Of a DNA stretch of 64,000 bases, positions 6,456-15,081 are shown in pieces (the stretch's first letter is position 1; every line of letters starts with the position of its first letter). Made by a program: the position numbers and the translations under genes. A model generated the notes under the pieces. It had not been told where the DNA came from, did no database searches, and saw nothing but the letters and a program-made list of their open reading frames with translations. Origin of the DNA: Bacteroidota bacterium (GTDB lineage: Bacteria; Bacteroidota; Ignavibacteria; UBA10030; UBA8401); assembly GCA_041658205.1 (NCBI GenBank), contig JBBAAO010000001.1, positions 930,001-994,000 on the forward strand, in the 5' to 3' direction.

Positions 6456-9400
6456 ATGGGAACTTCGAGGAAAAATAACGAATCTCAGCCAAAGGCTGAT
6501 CAGCCTATGGGTGATAAGTACTGGAGAAGTCTCCGAGCATACCACAACGATCCTTCCACGGAAGATGCGAAAGCACGTGAATTTGCAAAGGAAGTGACAG
6601 GAGATTTTGATGTTGATGCGATGTCTCCAATCAGCCGGAAACAATTTTTGGCTTTGGTCTCTGCATCCGCTGCTTTTGCTGCCGCCGGCTGCACAAATTA
6701 TCGGGATAAAGGGGAGATCGTTCCCTATACAAAAAAACCGGAAGAGATTACGTTAGGTCAGGCAAATTTTTACGCTTCAACATTTGTTGAGTATGGACAG
6801 GAATACGGAATTTTAATTAAGACCCGCGAAGGTCGTCCGATTAAAGTTGATGGCAATCCCGATCATCCTATCAATAAAGGAAAAATTTCCGCGCGTGGTC
6901 AGGCAAGCATTCTTAACCTGTACGATCCGGAACGATTGAAAGATCCGATGTTTGTTGATTCCGGAATCCTTTCGAAAAGTAAATGGAAAGAAGTTGATGG
7001 ACGAATTGGTGTCTCTTTGACCTCAGCTGCAAAAGAGGGAAAAGAGATTGCTATCATCACTCATACAATCACTTCTCCTACTGCAAAAAAAGTGTTGAAT
7101 GATTTTACGGCCAAATATTCAACCGCAAAAATTTATTCTTATGAATTATTCAACGATCTGAACCGCAAATCTGCTTGGACGAAATCCACCGGCGGATCAA
7201 TATTTCCATTGATTAAATGGAATGAAGCGAAGGTCATTCTTGCATTGGAATCGGATTTCCTCGGTTATGAAGGAAATATTGCCGAACAGACAAGAATGTA
7301 TGTTGAGAATAAGAATGTCGACAAGGCAAAGAACATCAGCAGATTATATTCGGCTGACGGAACCATGAGTTCTACCGGAATGAATGCCGATTACCGCCTG
7401 CGTGTTCGACCGGATCAACAGTTAGAATTTGTTCTTGCATTGATCAACGAATTTAAACCAAACGGAAAGACTTCGCTTAAAGACTTTGCAGCGAAAAACG
7501 GTCTTTCGGCGACTGATGTAAAACAACTTGTCAAAGATCTAAGCGAGAATAAAGGAAAGTCGATTGTTCATGCAGGAAACGGATTACCGGAATCAGTTCA
7601 CATTGCTGTAAACGTTTTGAATGAAATTCTTGGAAACTCTGCACTCTATAACAGAGAACAATCGCTCGTAGAACATGTTGCTTTGACAAACAAAGCAGAG
7701 TGGGAAGCATTGATTGCCAAGATGAACAACGGCAGCGTTGGTGTTGTTCTCCATTTTGACTCGAACCCCGTATATCATCTTGCATCCGATTTTGGTTATG
7801 CGGAAGCTTTGAAAAAAGTGGGTGCGGTCGTTACTTTCGCAGAACAGCAGAACGAATCATCTGCGCTGAGCAATTACGTTCTTCCGATAAACCATGATTT
7901 TGAATCGTGGGGCGATCACAAAACACGCACAGGCATTGTTAGTTTGCAGCAACCGGTCATTTCACCCCTCTATAATAGCAGGCAAAAAGAGGCGATCTTG
8001 CTCGCATGGATTTCTGGACCGTATGCTGAAAATAGTTATCACGAATATCTGATGAATCGTTGGGAAAAGGAACTGTTCCCAGCGATGAAATCCAGCGTAG
8101 ACTTCAAGACATTCTGGTATTCAGCACTTCATGATGGTGTCGTAACTTACACCGAAGTCGCTCAAACAATTCCAATTGTAAAATCCGATGCACTAAATTC
8201 TATCGCAACGGTTGCTTCAACAAATGATTTTGTTCTATTCCTTCACGACAATTATTTTGTCGGCGATGGACGATATGCAAATAACGGATGGTTGCAGGAA
8301 ATGCCGCATCCCGCATCGAAAATTGCGTGGGATAATTATGCTGCTCTTGGCGTAGCAACTTCCCGTGAAATGGGAATTGAAGAAGGCGCAATAATTGAAG
8401 TTGCTGTTGATGGACGCACATTAACATTACCTGTGCACGTTCAACCAGGCCTAGCCGACAAATTTGTTGCGGTGATGCTTGGTTATGGCCGCACCGTTGC
8501 GGGAACAATCGGAACAGGTGTTGGCTTTAACGCAAATCTGTTCATGTCCAAATCGGCTTCGTTATCTCCCTGGTTATATACCGGAGTAAAGGTAACGAAG
8601 ACGAGTGATACATATCTTCTCGCATCCACACAAGAACACCATCAGTTAGATGATACCTTTCTGAAAGATCTTCATAAAAAGCGAGAGATCATTCAAGAAG
8701 GAACGGTCGTTCAATATTTGGAAGATCCGAAATTCCTCGAACGTGAACATCATGCTACGACCATCGTCCCGAAAGTGAAATACGACGGCGTGAAGTGGGC
8801 AATGGCGATTGATTTGAATAAATGTACAGGATGCGGAGTTTGCACTCTTTCCTGTAACGTAGAAAATAATATTCCGGTTGTCGGCAAAGAGCAGCTGCAT
8901 AAAGGGCGTGAGATGGCTTGGATTCGTATCGACCGATATTTTTCCGGAACATCCGAAGCGCCGAGTGTCAGCAATCAGCCGATGTTGTGCCAACATTGCG
9001 ACAACGCACCATGCGAAAACGTCTGCCCGGTTATTGCTACTACACACAGTCCGGATGGATTGAACCAAATGGCCTATAATCGCTGCGTTGGAACGAAGTA
9101 CTGCTCCAACAACTGTCCGTATAAAGTCCGACGATTTAACTTCTATGATTTCCGAAATGAGTTCAACGATGGATACCAGTATCAACAGCCGTTGAATATG
9201 ATGCACAATCCGGAAGTGACAGTTCGATCGCGCGGCGTGATGGAAAAATGTACATTCTGCGTTCAGCGCATTATGGAAAGCCGTCAGCATGCGATTGAAG
9301 AGGGAAAAGTATTTGATGGAAACGGTGTCACCGTTGCTTGTCAGGATGCTTGTCCTGCAGAAGCGATTATTTTTGGAAACATGAACGATAAGAGTTCCGA

Positions 9401-9521
9401 TATCTATAAATATCGTCATCACGAAATTGGGTACCATGTGCTTGAAGAGATCAACGTTGCACCGAACGTAACCTATGTTGCAAAACTTCGAAATGTAGAA
9501 TCTCAAACGGAGAACGTATAG
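6456..9521 (+). CDS. actB: Alternative Complex III subunit ActB (molybdopterin-fold/iron-sulfur protein)
   Basis: 1021 residues with the ActB fusion layout. A Tat/lipobox-like leader (SRKQFLALVSASAAFAAAGC, about residues 68-87) is followed by a domain of the molybdopterin oxidoreductase fold (about 90-740) and a ferredoxin-like domain (about 770-1000). The Cys clusters are CTGCGVCTLSC from residue 790, CQHCDNAPCENVCP, CVGTKYCSNNCP, and CTFCVQRI with CQDACP, enough for three [4Fe-4S] and one [3Fe-4S] cluster. ActB proteins usually lack the Mo cofactor. The ~65 residues before the Tat-like segment contain QPKADQPMG, encoded by a palindromic repeat (6486-6510) also found in the sco gene. Its stop overlaps the actC start by one base. 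Confidence 0.94.
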   Translation: MGTSRKNNESQPKADQPMGDKYWRSLRAYHNDPSTEDAKAREFAKEVTGDFDVDAMSPISRKQFLALVSASAAFAAAGCTNYRDKGEIVPYTKKPEEITLGQANFYASTFVEYGQEYGILIKTREGRPIKVDGNPDHPINKGKISARGQASILNLYDPERLKDPMFVDSGILSKSKWKEVDGRIGVSLTSAAKEGKEIAIITHTITSPTAKKVLNDFTAKYSTAKIYSYELFNDLNRKSAWTKSTGGSIFPLIKWNEAKVILALESDFLGYEGNIAEQTRMYVENKNVDKAKNISRLYSADGTMSSTGMNADYRLRVRPDQQLEFVLALINEFKPNGKTSLKDFAAKNGLSATDVKQLVKDLSENKGKSIVHAGNGLPESVHIAVNVLNEILGNSALYNREQSLVEHVALTNKAEWEALIAKMNNGSVGVVLHFDSNPVYHLASDFGYAEALKKVGAVVTFAEQQNESSALSNYVLPINHDFESWGDHKTRTGIVSLQQPVISPLYNSRQKEAILLAWISGPYAENSYHEYLMNRWEKELFPAMKSSVDFKTFWYSALHDGVVTYTEVAQTIPIVKSDALNSIATVASTNDFVLFLHDNYFVGDGRYANNGWLQEMPHPASKIAWDNYAALGVATSREMGIEEGAIIEVAVDGRTLTLPVHVQPGLADKFVAVMLGYGRTVAGTIGTGVGFNANLFMSKSASLSPWLYTGVKVTKTSDTYLLASTQEHHQLDDTFLKDLHKKREIIQEGTVVQYLEDPKFLEREHHATTIVPKVKYDGVKWAMAIDLNKCTGCGVCTLSCNVENNIPVVGKEQLHKGREMAWIRIDRYFSGTSEAPSVSNQPMLCQHCDNAPCENVCPVIATTHSPDGLNQMAYNRCVGTKYCSNNCPYKVRRFNFYDFRNEFNDGYQYQQPLNMMHNPEVTVRSRGVMEKCTFCVQRIMESRQHAIEEGKVFDGNGVTVACQDACPAEAIIFGNMNDKSSDIYKYRHHEIGYHVLEEINVAPNVTYVAKLRNVESQTENV
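6486..6510 (+). repeat. Palindromic repeat inside actB (copy 1)
   Basis: This 25-base element (core GCCAAAGGCTGAT) has imperfect self-complementary halves, GCCAAAGGC against GCCTATGGG. It matches the copy at 15020-15044 at 21 of 25 positions and is read in the same frame in both genes, here as QPKADQPM. Confidence 0.6.
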
Positions 9522-10918
9522 TGTCATCGACAGTATTAGATTATTCGAAAGAAATTCCGGTCATTGAGGGATTGCCCAGTGCTTCCACTCTTGACGAAGC
9601 GATCGTAAAACCGATCAATGATTTTCCGCAGCGGACGTGGTTCATTGGTCTTGCCATCACCGGTTCAATGCTGGGAATCGGCGGGATCAGTATGGCGTGG
9701 CTGTTATGGAAAGGGGTCGGCATCTGGGGTATTAACCAGCCGGTTGCGTGGGGATTCGACGTTGTGAACTTTGTGTTCTGGGTCGGTATCGGTCACGCCG
9801 GCACATTGATCTCGGCAATTCTTTTTCTGCTCCGCCAAAAATGGCGTACAGGTATTGCACGTTTCGCTGAAGCGATGACGTTGTTTGCTGTTTTGTGTGC
9901 TGTGCAATTTGTATTGTTCCATACCGGACGTCCGTGGCTCGCTATGGCTTGGCTCTTCCCGTATCCCAATCAGCATGGCGTGTGGGTGAACTTCACTTCT
10001 CCTCTTGAGTGGGACGTGTTTGCCGTGAATACCTATTTAACCGTATCAGCAGTTTTTTGGTACATCGGACTTATTCCTGATTTTGCAACGCTACGGGACA
10101 GAGCTACGACAACAATTAAGAAAGTTATTTATTCAGTATTGAGTTTGGGTTGGAGATTCTCCAATCGTCATTGGCAGCATTACGAACGTGCATATTTGAT
10201 CATGGCAGGATTTGCAACGCCGCTTGTTCTCTCTGTGCACACTATCGTTAGTTTCGACTTTGCCGTTTCTGTTATTCCTGGTTGGCACACTACAATTTTC
10301 CCACCGTACTTCGTTGCCGGCGCTATTTTTTCCGGATTTGCCATGGTGCAGAATGTGTTGATCATTACTCGAAAAGCATTCAAATTCGAATATCTGATTA
10401 CGATCGACACCATCGAAAAAATGAACAAGATTATTCTTGTCACCGGAACAATGGTCGGTTATGCATACATCATGGAATTTTTTATTGCTTGGTATAGCGG
10501 CAACGCAACGGAATTGTTCGTGTTTGTTAACCGTGCGTTCGGTCCGTACTGGTGGGCATATTGGACAATGATGACCTGCAACTTGTTCACACCGCAATTG
10601 TTCTGGTCGAAAAAGATTCGTACGTCACTTCTGGCATCATTCATTCTTGCGATCTTCGTAAATATCGGCATGTGGTTTGAACGTTTTGTTATTATCGTTA
10701 CATCGCTGCATAGAGATTTTCTCCCGTCAAGTTGGGGAATGTTTGTGCCGACTATGTGGGATTTTGGTCTGTTGATCGGAAGTTTCGGTCTATTCTTTAC
10801 ACTCGTATTGTTGTTCGTGAAATTCCTGCCGGCTATTTCCATGGCAGAAATTAAAGCGGTCGTTCCGGGCGCACAGCCCTCACATCCATCGCATAATGGA
10901 AACGGAGCGTCGCACTGA
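9521..10918 (+). CDS. actC: Alternative Complex III subunit ActC (NrfD/PsrC-type quinone-binding membrane subunit)
   Basis: 465 residues with about ten hydrophobic helices. It matches the NrfD/PsrC family: after a short cytoplasmic start come conserved-looking segments GIGHAGTLISAILF, FHTGRPWLAMAWLFPYPNQ and WHTTIFPPYFVAGAIFSG. In ACIII this subunit sits beside the ActB clusters and holds a menaquinol site. It starts with GTG sharing one base with the actB stop (TAGTG), so translation is probably coupled. The C-terminal tail is Pro/His/Gly-rich (QPSHPSHNGNGASH). Confidence 0.93.
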   Translation: MSSTVLDYSKEIPVIEGLPSASTLDEAIVKPINDFPQRTWFIGLAITGSMLGIGGISMAWLLWKGVGIWGINQPVAWGFDVVNFVFWVGIGHAGTLISAILFLLRQKWRTGIARFAEAMTLFAVLCAVQFVLFHTGRPWLAMAWLFPYPNQHGVWVNFTSPLEWDVFAVNTYLTVSAVFWYIGLIPDFATLRDRATTTIKKVIYSVLSLGWRFSNRHWQHYERAYLIMAGFATPLVLSVHTIVSFDFAVSVIPGWHTTIFPPYFVAGAIFSGFAMVQNVLIITRKAFKFEYLITIDTIEKMNKIILVTGTMVGYAYIMEFFIAWYSGNATELFVFVNRAFGPYWWAYWTMMTCNLFTPQLFWSKKIRTSLLASFILAIFVNIGMWFERFVIIVTSLHRDFLPSSWGMFVPTMWDFGLLIGSFGLFFTLVLLFVKFLPAISMAEIKAVVPGAQPSHPSHNGNGASH

Positions 10919-10919
10919 T

Positions 10920-12059
10920 ATGGAAAAGAAATTATATTCAATCAACGCAATTTATCATACTCCTAACGACATTGTGCGAGCAGCAGCTGCAGTTCGCGAT
11001 ACAGGATATAAAAAGTTCGACGTTCATACTCCGTATCCGATTCACGGATTAGACGGAGCTATGGGATTGAAAGAGACGAAACTTGGATTCGTCACTCTTG
11101 CAGCCGGAATTCTTGGTGCAGCGGGAATGATCTCGTTTGCATCGTGGGTCGCCGTTGTTGATTATCCGCAGGTGATTGGCGGAAAACCGTATTGGTCATG
11201 GCCAGCATTTGTTCCCGTTACGTACGAAATCGCAGTTCTGCTGGCGGTACTTTCCACTGTTGGTGCAATGATCGCATTCTTTTTCAAATTTCCGAACAAC
11301 AGTCATCCATTGCACGATACACCATACATGAAAAAAGTCTCTTCCGATAAGTTTGGTGTGACGATTCAAGCAAATGATGAGAAGTTCGACGAAAAGAAAG
11401 TGCGCGATCTGTTAAAATCGACAGGCGGAGAAGTGGAAGCTGTCTATTACACTGAAGAATTTTTGAATTTCAAACCGAACACGTTCGATCCCAAATTTAT
11501 TTTGCTGCTAGTTGGTATCTCTCTGGCGACATCTGCAGGTGGCTATTTGTATTGGAATAAAGTTCTTTATCTACCGCCGTTCGATTGGATGATGGAACAG
11601 CCGAGATTCGATGTGCAGTCGGCAACAGATTATTTTGAGGACGGCCATTCGATGAGAGTACCGGTGATCGGAACAATTGCTCGTGGATTTATTCCGTATC
11701 CATATGCATTAGGAGTGAAAGCAGATTCTGTCGGAAAATTTTTAATGAATCCTTTGTTGTCGACGAAAGCAACATTGGATCTCGGAAAAAGAAAATACCT
11801 GACATTCTGCAGTCCATGCCACGGTAATTTCGGCAATGGCGACAGTCGTATGAACGGACAATTCCCCAATCCTCCCACGCTGCACTCGGATAAAGTTCGT
11901 ACCTGGCCCGATGGAGCAATTTTCCATACAATGACTGTCGGACAAAATGTAATGCCGGCGTATCAATATCAGATCTCCCGGGAAGAGCGTTGGGCAATTG
12001 TGAATTATATTAGAACTTTACAGCGCGCATATAATGCGAAGGAGTCAGACTTACAATGA
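10920..12059 (+). CDS. actD: Alternative Complex III ActD (DUF3341) fused to a cytochrome c domain
   Basis: The protein starts at ATG 10920 (MEKKLYSINAIYHTP), one base after the actC stop; an upstream in-frame ATG at 10896 would overlap actC. Residues 1-170 form the ActD/DUF3341 domain with two membrane helices. A third helix lies near residue 195 (FILLLVGISLATSAGGYLY). The C-terminal ~120 residues are a class I cytochrome c with CSPCHGNFGNGDS as haem site and a likely Met ligand in GQNVMPAY. In many genomes actD and the monohaem ActE-type cytochrome are separate; here they are one chain. It overlaps actF by four bases (ATGA). Confidence 0.9.
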   Translation: MEKKLYSINAIYHTPNDIVRAAAAVRDTGYKKFDVHTPYPIHGLDGAMGLKETKLGFVTLAAGILGAAGMISFASWVAVVDYPQVIGGKPYWSWPAFVPVTYEIAVLLAVLSTVGAMIAFFFKFPNNSHPLHDTPYMKKVSSDKFGVTIQANDEKFDEKKVRDLLKSTGGEVEAVYYTEEFLNFKPNTFDPKFILLLVGISLATSAGGYLYWNKVLYLPPFDWMMEQPRFDVQSATDYFEDGHSMRVPVIGTIARGFIPYPYALGVKADSVGKFLMNPLLSTKATLDLGKRKYLTFCSPCHGNFGNGDSRMNGQFPNPPTLHSDKVRTWPDGAIFHTMTVGQNVMPAYQYQISREERWAIVNYIRTLQRAYNAKESDLQ

Positions 12060-13240
12060 GCGCTCACGAATCAGTCATTATTCCTAAAAAAGAACTCCCA
12101 GCCAATGTTGTTAAACTCGGCTGGGGACTGACGATTGTCGGTCTTGCATTAGTGGTGTTGTCATATCTTACGGATTCACATCGCGCGGCCTTCAACAACG
12201 TTGTTGGATTTACATTCCTTGCCAGTGTTGCTGTCGGTGCAGTATTTTTTATCGCGTTGGAATATATCGCCGGTGCAATTTGGACTACACCATTCCGCCG
12301 CGTGTTGGAATTTTTAGGGATGTTATTAATCCCGGTTGCACTGTTGGCCATTCCGCTCTTCATGAATCTGCATGATATTTTCCATTGGACGCATGCAGAT
12401 GTGGTAGCGAAAGATACCGTGCTGCAAAGCAAAGCACCATATTTGAACGAACAATTCTTCACCATTCGATTTGGCATTTTCATTGGTATATGGGGATTGT
12501 TCTATTTTATTTTCAGACATAACTCGTTAAAACAGGATCTTGATAACGACCAAAAACGGACAAAGAAAAATATCGCGTTGGCAGCGGCATTCATTCCGCT
12601 TCTCGCCATTTCTATCTCGCTCTTTTCAATCGACTGGCTGATGAGTTTGGAGCCACATTGGTTTTCCACAATGTTCGGCGTCTATTATTTTACCGGAACA
12701 ATCCTAACAGCATTAGCGGTTACAACATATTTTGTGGTGATGCTCAGTCAAAAAGGATTTTTCTTCAAAGGCGTTGATGAGAATCATTATTATAGCTTCG
12801 GCGCATTAATGTTCGGTTTGCTTTCGTTCTGGGCATACATCGCATTCAGTCAGTTCATGCTTATCTGGTACGCAAACCTTCCGGAAGAAAATTTCTGGTA
12901 CATTGCACGCTGGCAGAATGGCTGGGAATATGTCTCCATTGCAATCGTCCTGTTTCATTTTTGGATTCCATATTTTATGTTGGTCTCGCGTCCTTCTAAA
13001 ATGAGGCCGTCTACATTGAAACAATCGGCAGCAATGTTGGTCTTTGCTCATTTTCTTGACCTTTACTGGCTTGTGATGCCGACATTTAGTCCTTCACCGG
13101 TGTTCAGTTATTATGAACTTGCGTTTCCGATTTTATCAATCGGTTTGATCATTGTAGTGTTCGCGCTTCAGGCGAAAAAATATAATATTGTTCCCGTTGG
13201 CGATCCAAAATTGCAGCGCGGTATTGATTTCCATCTTTAA
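12056..13240 (+). CDS. actF: Alternative Complex III subunit ActF (second polytopic membrane subunit)
   Basis: 394 residues with about ten membrane helices. It is a distant relative of ActC, as known for ActF. Recognisable segments include FTFLASVAVGAVFFIALEYI, a loop FHWTHADVVAKDTVLQSKAP, SIDWLMSLEPHWFSTMFGVY and QFMLIWYANLPEEN, all typical of the quinol:cytochrome c oxidoreductase second membrane subunit. The start lies inside the ATGA overlap with actD. It is probably structural or a second proton-path subunit, since ActF lacks direct contact with the FeS clusters in known structures. Confidence 0.9.
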   Translation: MSAHESVIIPKKELPANVVKLGWGLTIVGLALVVLSYLTDSHRAAFNNVVGFTFLASVAVGAVFFIALEYIAGAIWTTPFRRVLEFLGMLLIPVALLAIPLFMNLHDIFHWTHADVVAKDTVLQSKAPYLNEQFFTIRFGIFIGIWGLFYFIFRHNSLKQDLDNDQKRTKKNIALAAAFIPLLAISISLFSIDWLMSLEPHWFSTMFGVYYFTGTILTALAVTTYFVVMLSQKGFFFKGVDENHYYSFGALMFGLLSFWAYIAFSQFMLIWYANLPEENFWYIARWQNGWEYVSIAIVLFHFWIPYFMLVSRPSKMRPSTLKQSAAMLVFAHFLDLYWLVMPTFSPSPVFSYYELAFPILSIGLIIVVFALQAKKYNIVPVGDPKLQRGIDFHL

Positions 13241-13267
13241 TTGTTGCCTCGTTCAATCCGGACGAGG

Positions 13268-14227
13268 ATGAACAACGAACAAATAAAAATTATGCGCATT
13301 AAAGACGAAATAGATTTCAAAGAATTGTTACAAAATCCAGTCAGGTTATTCGGGTTGACGTACATTTATTTTCTGGTTGTTGCCGGATTTATCGGCACAT
13401 ATTATATCTGGAATATGAATGATGTTTCCAAGAACGGCATTGCTCCGGTGATCTTGAGAGATTCATCCCAATTCGTTCAAGATATTCCGATGCAGCGCGG
13501 TGCGTTGATCGCCCCGGTAAATGTTACAGAAGTCGGTCGTTCATCGAAAGCATTGATCGATAAAGGGGCGAATCTGTTTAAAGCAAATTGCTCGTCCTGT
13601 CACGGAGCCAATGGAATGGGGGATGGATTAAGTGCTGCTGCCATGACGGTGAAACCGAGAAATTTTCATTCTGCAGAAGGATGGAAGAACGGCCGCAAAG
13701 TTTCGAATATGTATAAGACACTGCAGGAAGGGATTGTGATTAACGGAATGCAGGCATTCAATTATCTTCCGGCAGAAGATCGTTTTGCGATCATTCATTT
13801 TGTCAGAACATTTGCCAATGATTTTCCGATCGACAGTCTTTCAGAATTACAAGATCTTGAAAAAGTGTATAGCCTTTCGAAAGGAACACAGTTACCGCCC
13901 CAAATTCCCGTTAAGCTGGCAATGCAGCGATTGCAATTAGAAGCTGATAGCGATTCGAAATATGTAGAAAATGTTTGTGCTTCGATCGCTACTAAAAAAC
14001 AGGAAGAACAAGGCGCAGTATTAACAAAACGTTTAAGTGCAAATAGCAATAAAGTTATTACTGCTACACTGTTTGCGAAAAATGTAAACTTGGATGAATT
14101 TATCAGAACAGTATCTGTTGATCCTGTAACGATTGGTTTCAAATCGGCTGTTGTTCGATTGAGCAGGGAAGAGTGGAGTGCACTCTATTCGTATCTCTCT
14201 AAGATCAGCAGAGAGAAGAAAAGTTAA
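13268..14227 (+). CDS. Membrane-anchored monohaem cytochrome c (ActE-like)
   Basis: The chosen ATG at 13268 gives MNNEQIKIMRIKDEIDF; a TTG at 13241, next to the actF stop, and an ATG at 13292 are alternatives. One membrane helix (LFGLTYIYFLVVAGFIGTYYIW) precedes a periplasmic class I cytochrome c with CSSCHGANGMGDG and a likely Met ligand in INGMQAF. The ~115 residues after the haem domain have no family I recognise. The position directly after actF fits the ActE cytochrome, although a cytochrome domain is already fused to ActD. The complex may therefore have two exit haems, or this protein may shuttle electrons to the oxidase. Confidence 0.85.
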   Translation: MNNEQIKIMRIKDEIDFKELLQNPVRLFGLTYIYFLVVAGFIGTYYIWNMNDVSKNGIAPVILRDSSQFVQDIPMQRGALIAPVNVTEVGRSSKALIDKGANLFKANCSSCHGANGMGDGLSAAAMTVKPRNFHSAEGWKNGRKVSNMYKTLQEGIVINGMQAFNYLPAEDRFAIIHFVRTFANDFPIDSLSELQDLEKVYSLSKGTQLPPQIPVKLAMQRLQLEADSDSKYVENVCASIATKKQEEQGAVLTKRLSANSNKVITATLFAKNVNLDEFIRTVSVDPVTIGFKSAVVRLSREEWSALYSYLSKISREKKS

Positions 14228-14275
14228 TATTTTGGCAGGCCGACATTAATACCGACCTACCGTAGAGGTTTCTAT

Positions 14276-15067
14276 ATGAAAAAAATTGTGCTGTTGCTAG
14301 TATCGTTTGTTTGCGTTGCAAGTGCAATCGATACAACAAAAAAAATTGAGATTGGCATTGAAGAAAAAATCGGGAACACCATTCCGTTGAACACGGAATT
14401 CTTTGATGAGAAGGGGAATCTTGTTTCACTGAAGGATATCATTACCAAACCGACAATTTTCAATTTTGTGTATTATCGTTGTCCGGGAATTTGCAGTCCT
14501 ATTTTAACTGAATTGACGTCGATTGTAAACTTTATCGATATGGAAATCGGCAAAGATTTTCAGATTGTCACGATCAGTTTTGACGAACGAGAAAAGTTTG
14601 AACTTGGTGCAGCAAAGAAAGACAGTTATTTCGGACTCTTGAAGAAACAGATTCCTCCGGAATCATGGAAGTTTTTAACTGGCGATAGTCTTGCAATCAG
14701 CGCAGTAACACAAGCGGCTGGTTTTAATTTTAAGCGTGAAGGAAATGATTTCATCCATGCCGGTGCATTGGTGGTTGTTTCTCCGGAAGGGAAGATTGCG
14801 CGATACTTGAACGGAATAAAGTATCTTCCGTTCGATGTAAAGATGGCACTGACGGAAGCCAGCACAGGAAAAACCGGTCCGACAATAGCAAAATTAGTAG
14901 CGTATTGTTACAGTTACAATCCCGAAGGGCGGACATATGTTTTTAATGTTACCCGCGTTACCGGAGGAGTGATTTTATTATTTGCAGCGGTGTTTGTAGT
15001 GTATTTAACAGTAAAACCTCGGCCAAAGGCTGATTCGCCTACGGCGCAGAAAAAAGTTCAATTGTAA
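14276..15067 (+). CDS. sco: SCO1/SenC-type copper chaperone for cytochrome oxidase
   Basis: 263 residues: a signal peptide, a thioredoxin-fold domain and, unusually, a C-terminal membrane helix (GGVILLFAAVFVVYLTV). The copper site is visible as the CPGIC pair (the CxxxC of Sco proteins) and the later His in DFIHAGALVVV. Sco proteins deliver copper to, or reduce, the CuA site of subunit II, which is encoded 2.6 kb downstream in the same operon. The C-terminal tail carries RPKADSPTA, encoded by the palindromic repeat at 15020-15044. No separate promoter is evident. Confidence 0.92.
   Translation: MKKIVLLLVSFVCVASAIDTTKKIEIGIEEKIGNTIPLNTEFFDEKGNLVSLKDIITKPTIFNFVYYRCPGICSPILTELTSIVNFIDMEIGKDFQIVTISFDEREKFELGAAKKDSYFGLLKKQIPPESWKFLTGDSLAISAVTQAAGFNFKREGNDFIHAGALVVVSPEGKIARYLNGIKYLPFDVKMALTEASTGKTGPTIAKLVAYCYSYNPEGRTYVFNVTRVTGGVILLFAAVFVVYLTVKPRPKADSPTAQKKVQL
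15020..15044 (+). repeat. Palindromic repeat inside the sco gene (copy 2)
   Basis: This 25-base element has halves GCCAAAGGC and GCCTACGGC (7 of 9 self-complementary) around TGATTC. It is identical to the copy in actB at 21 of 25 positions and is translated in the same phase (RPKADSPT). It lies in the tail beyond the last helix, where an insertion would be tolerated. Confidence 0.6.
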
Positions 15068-15081
15068 AAGAGAGTTAAATT

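Noticed and set aside
8646..9527. Long minus-strand open frame opposite actB
   Set aside because: It lies entirely antisense to the iron-sulfur domain with its conserved Cys motifs; its product has no domain or signal features, so it is a codon-bias shadow.
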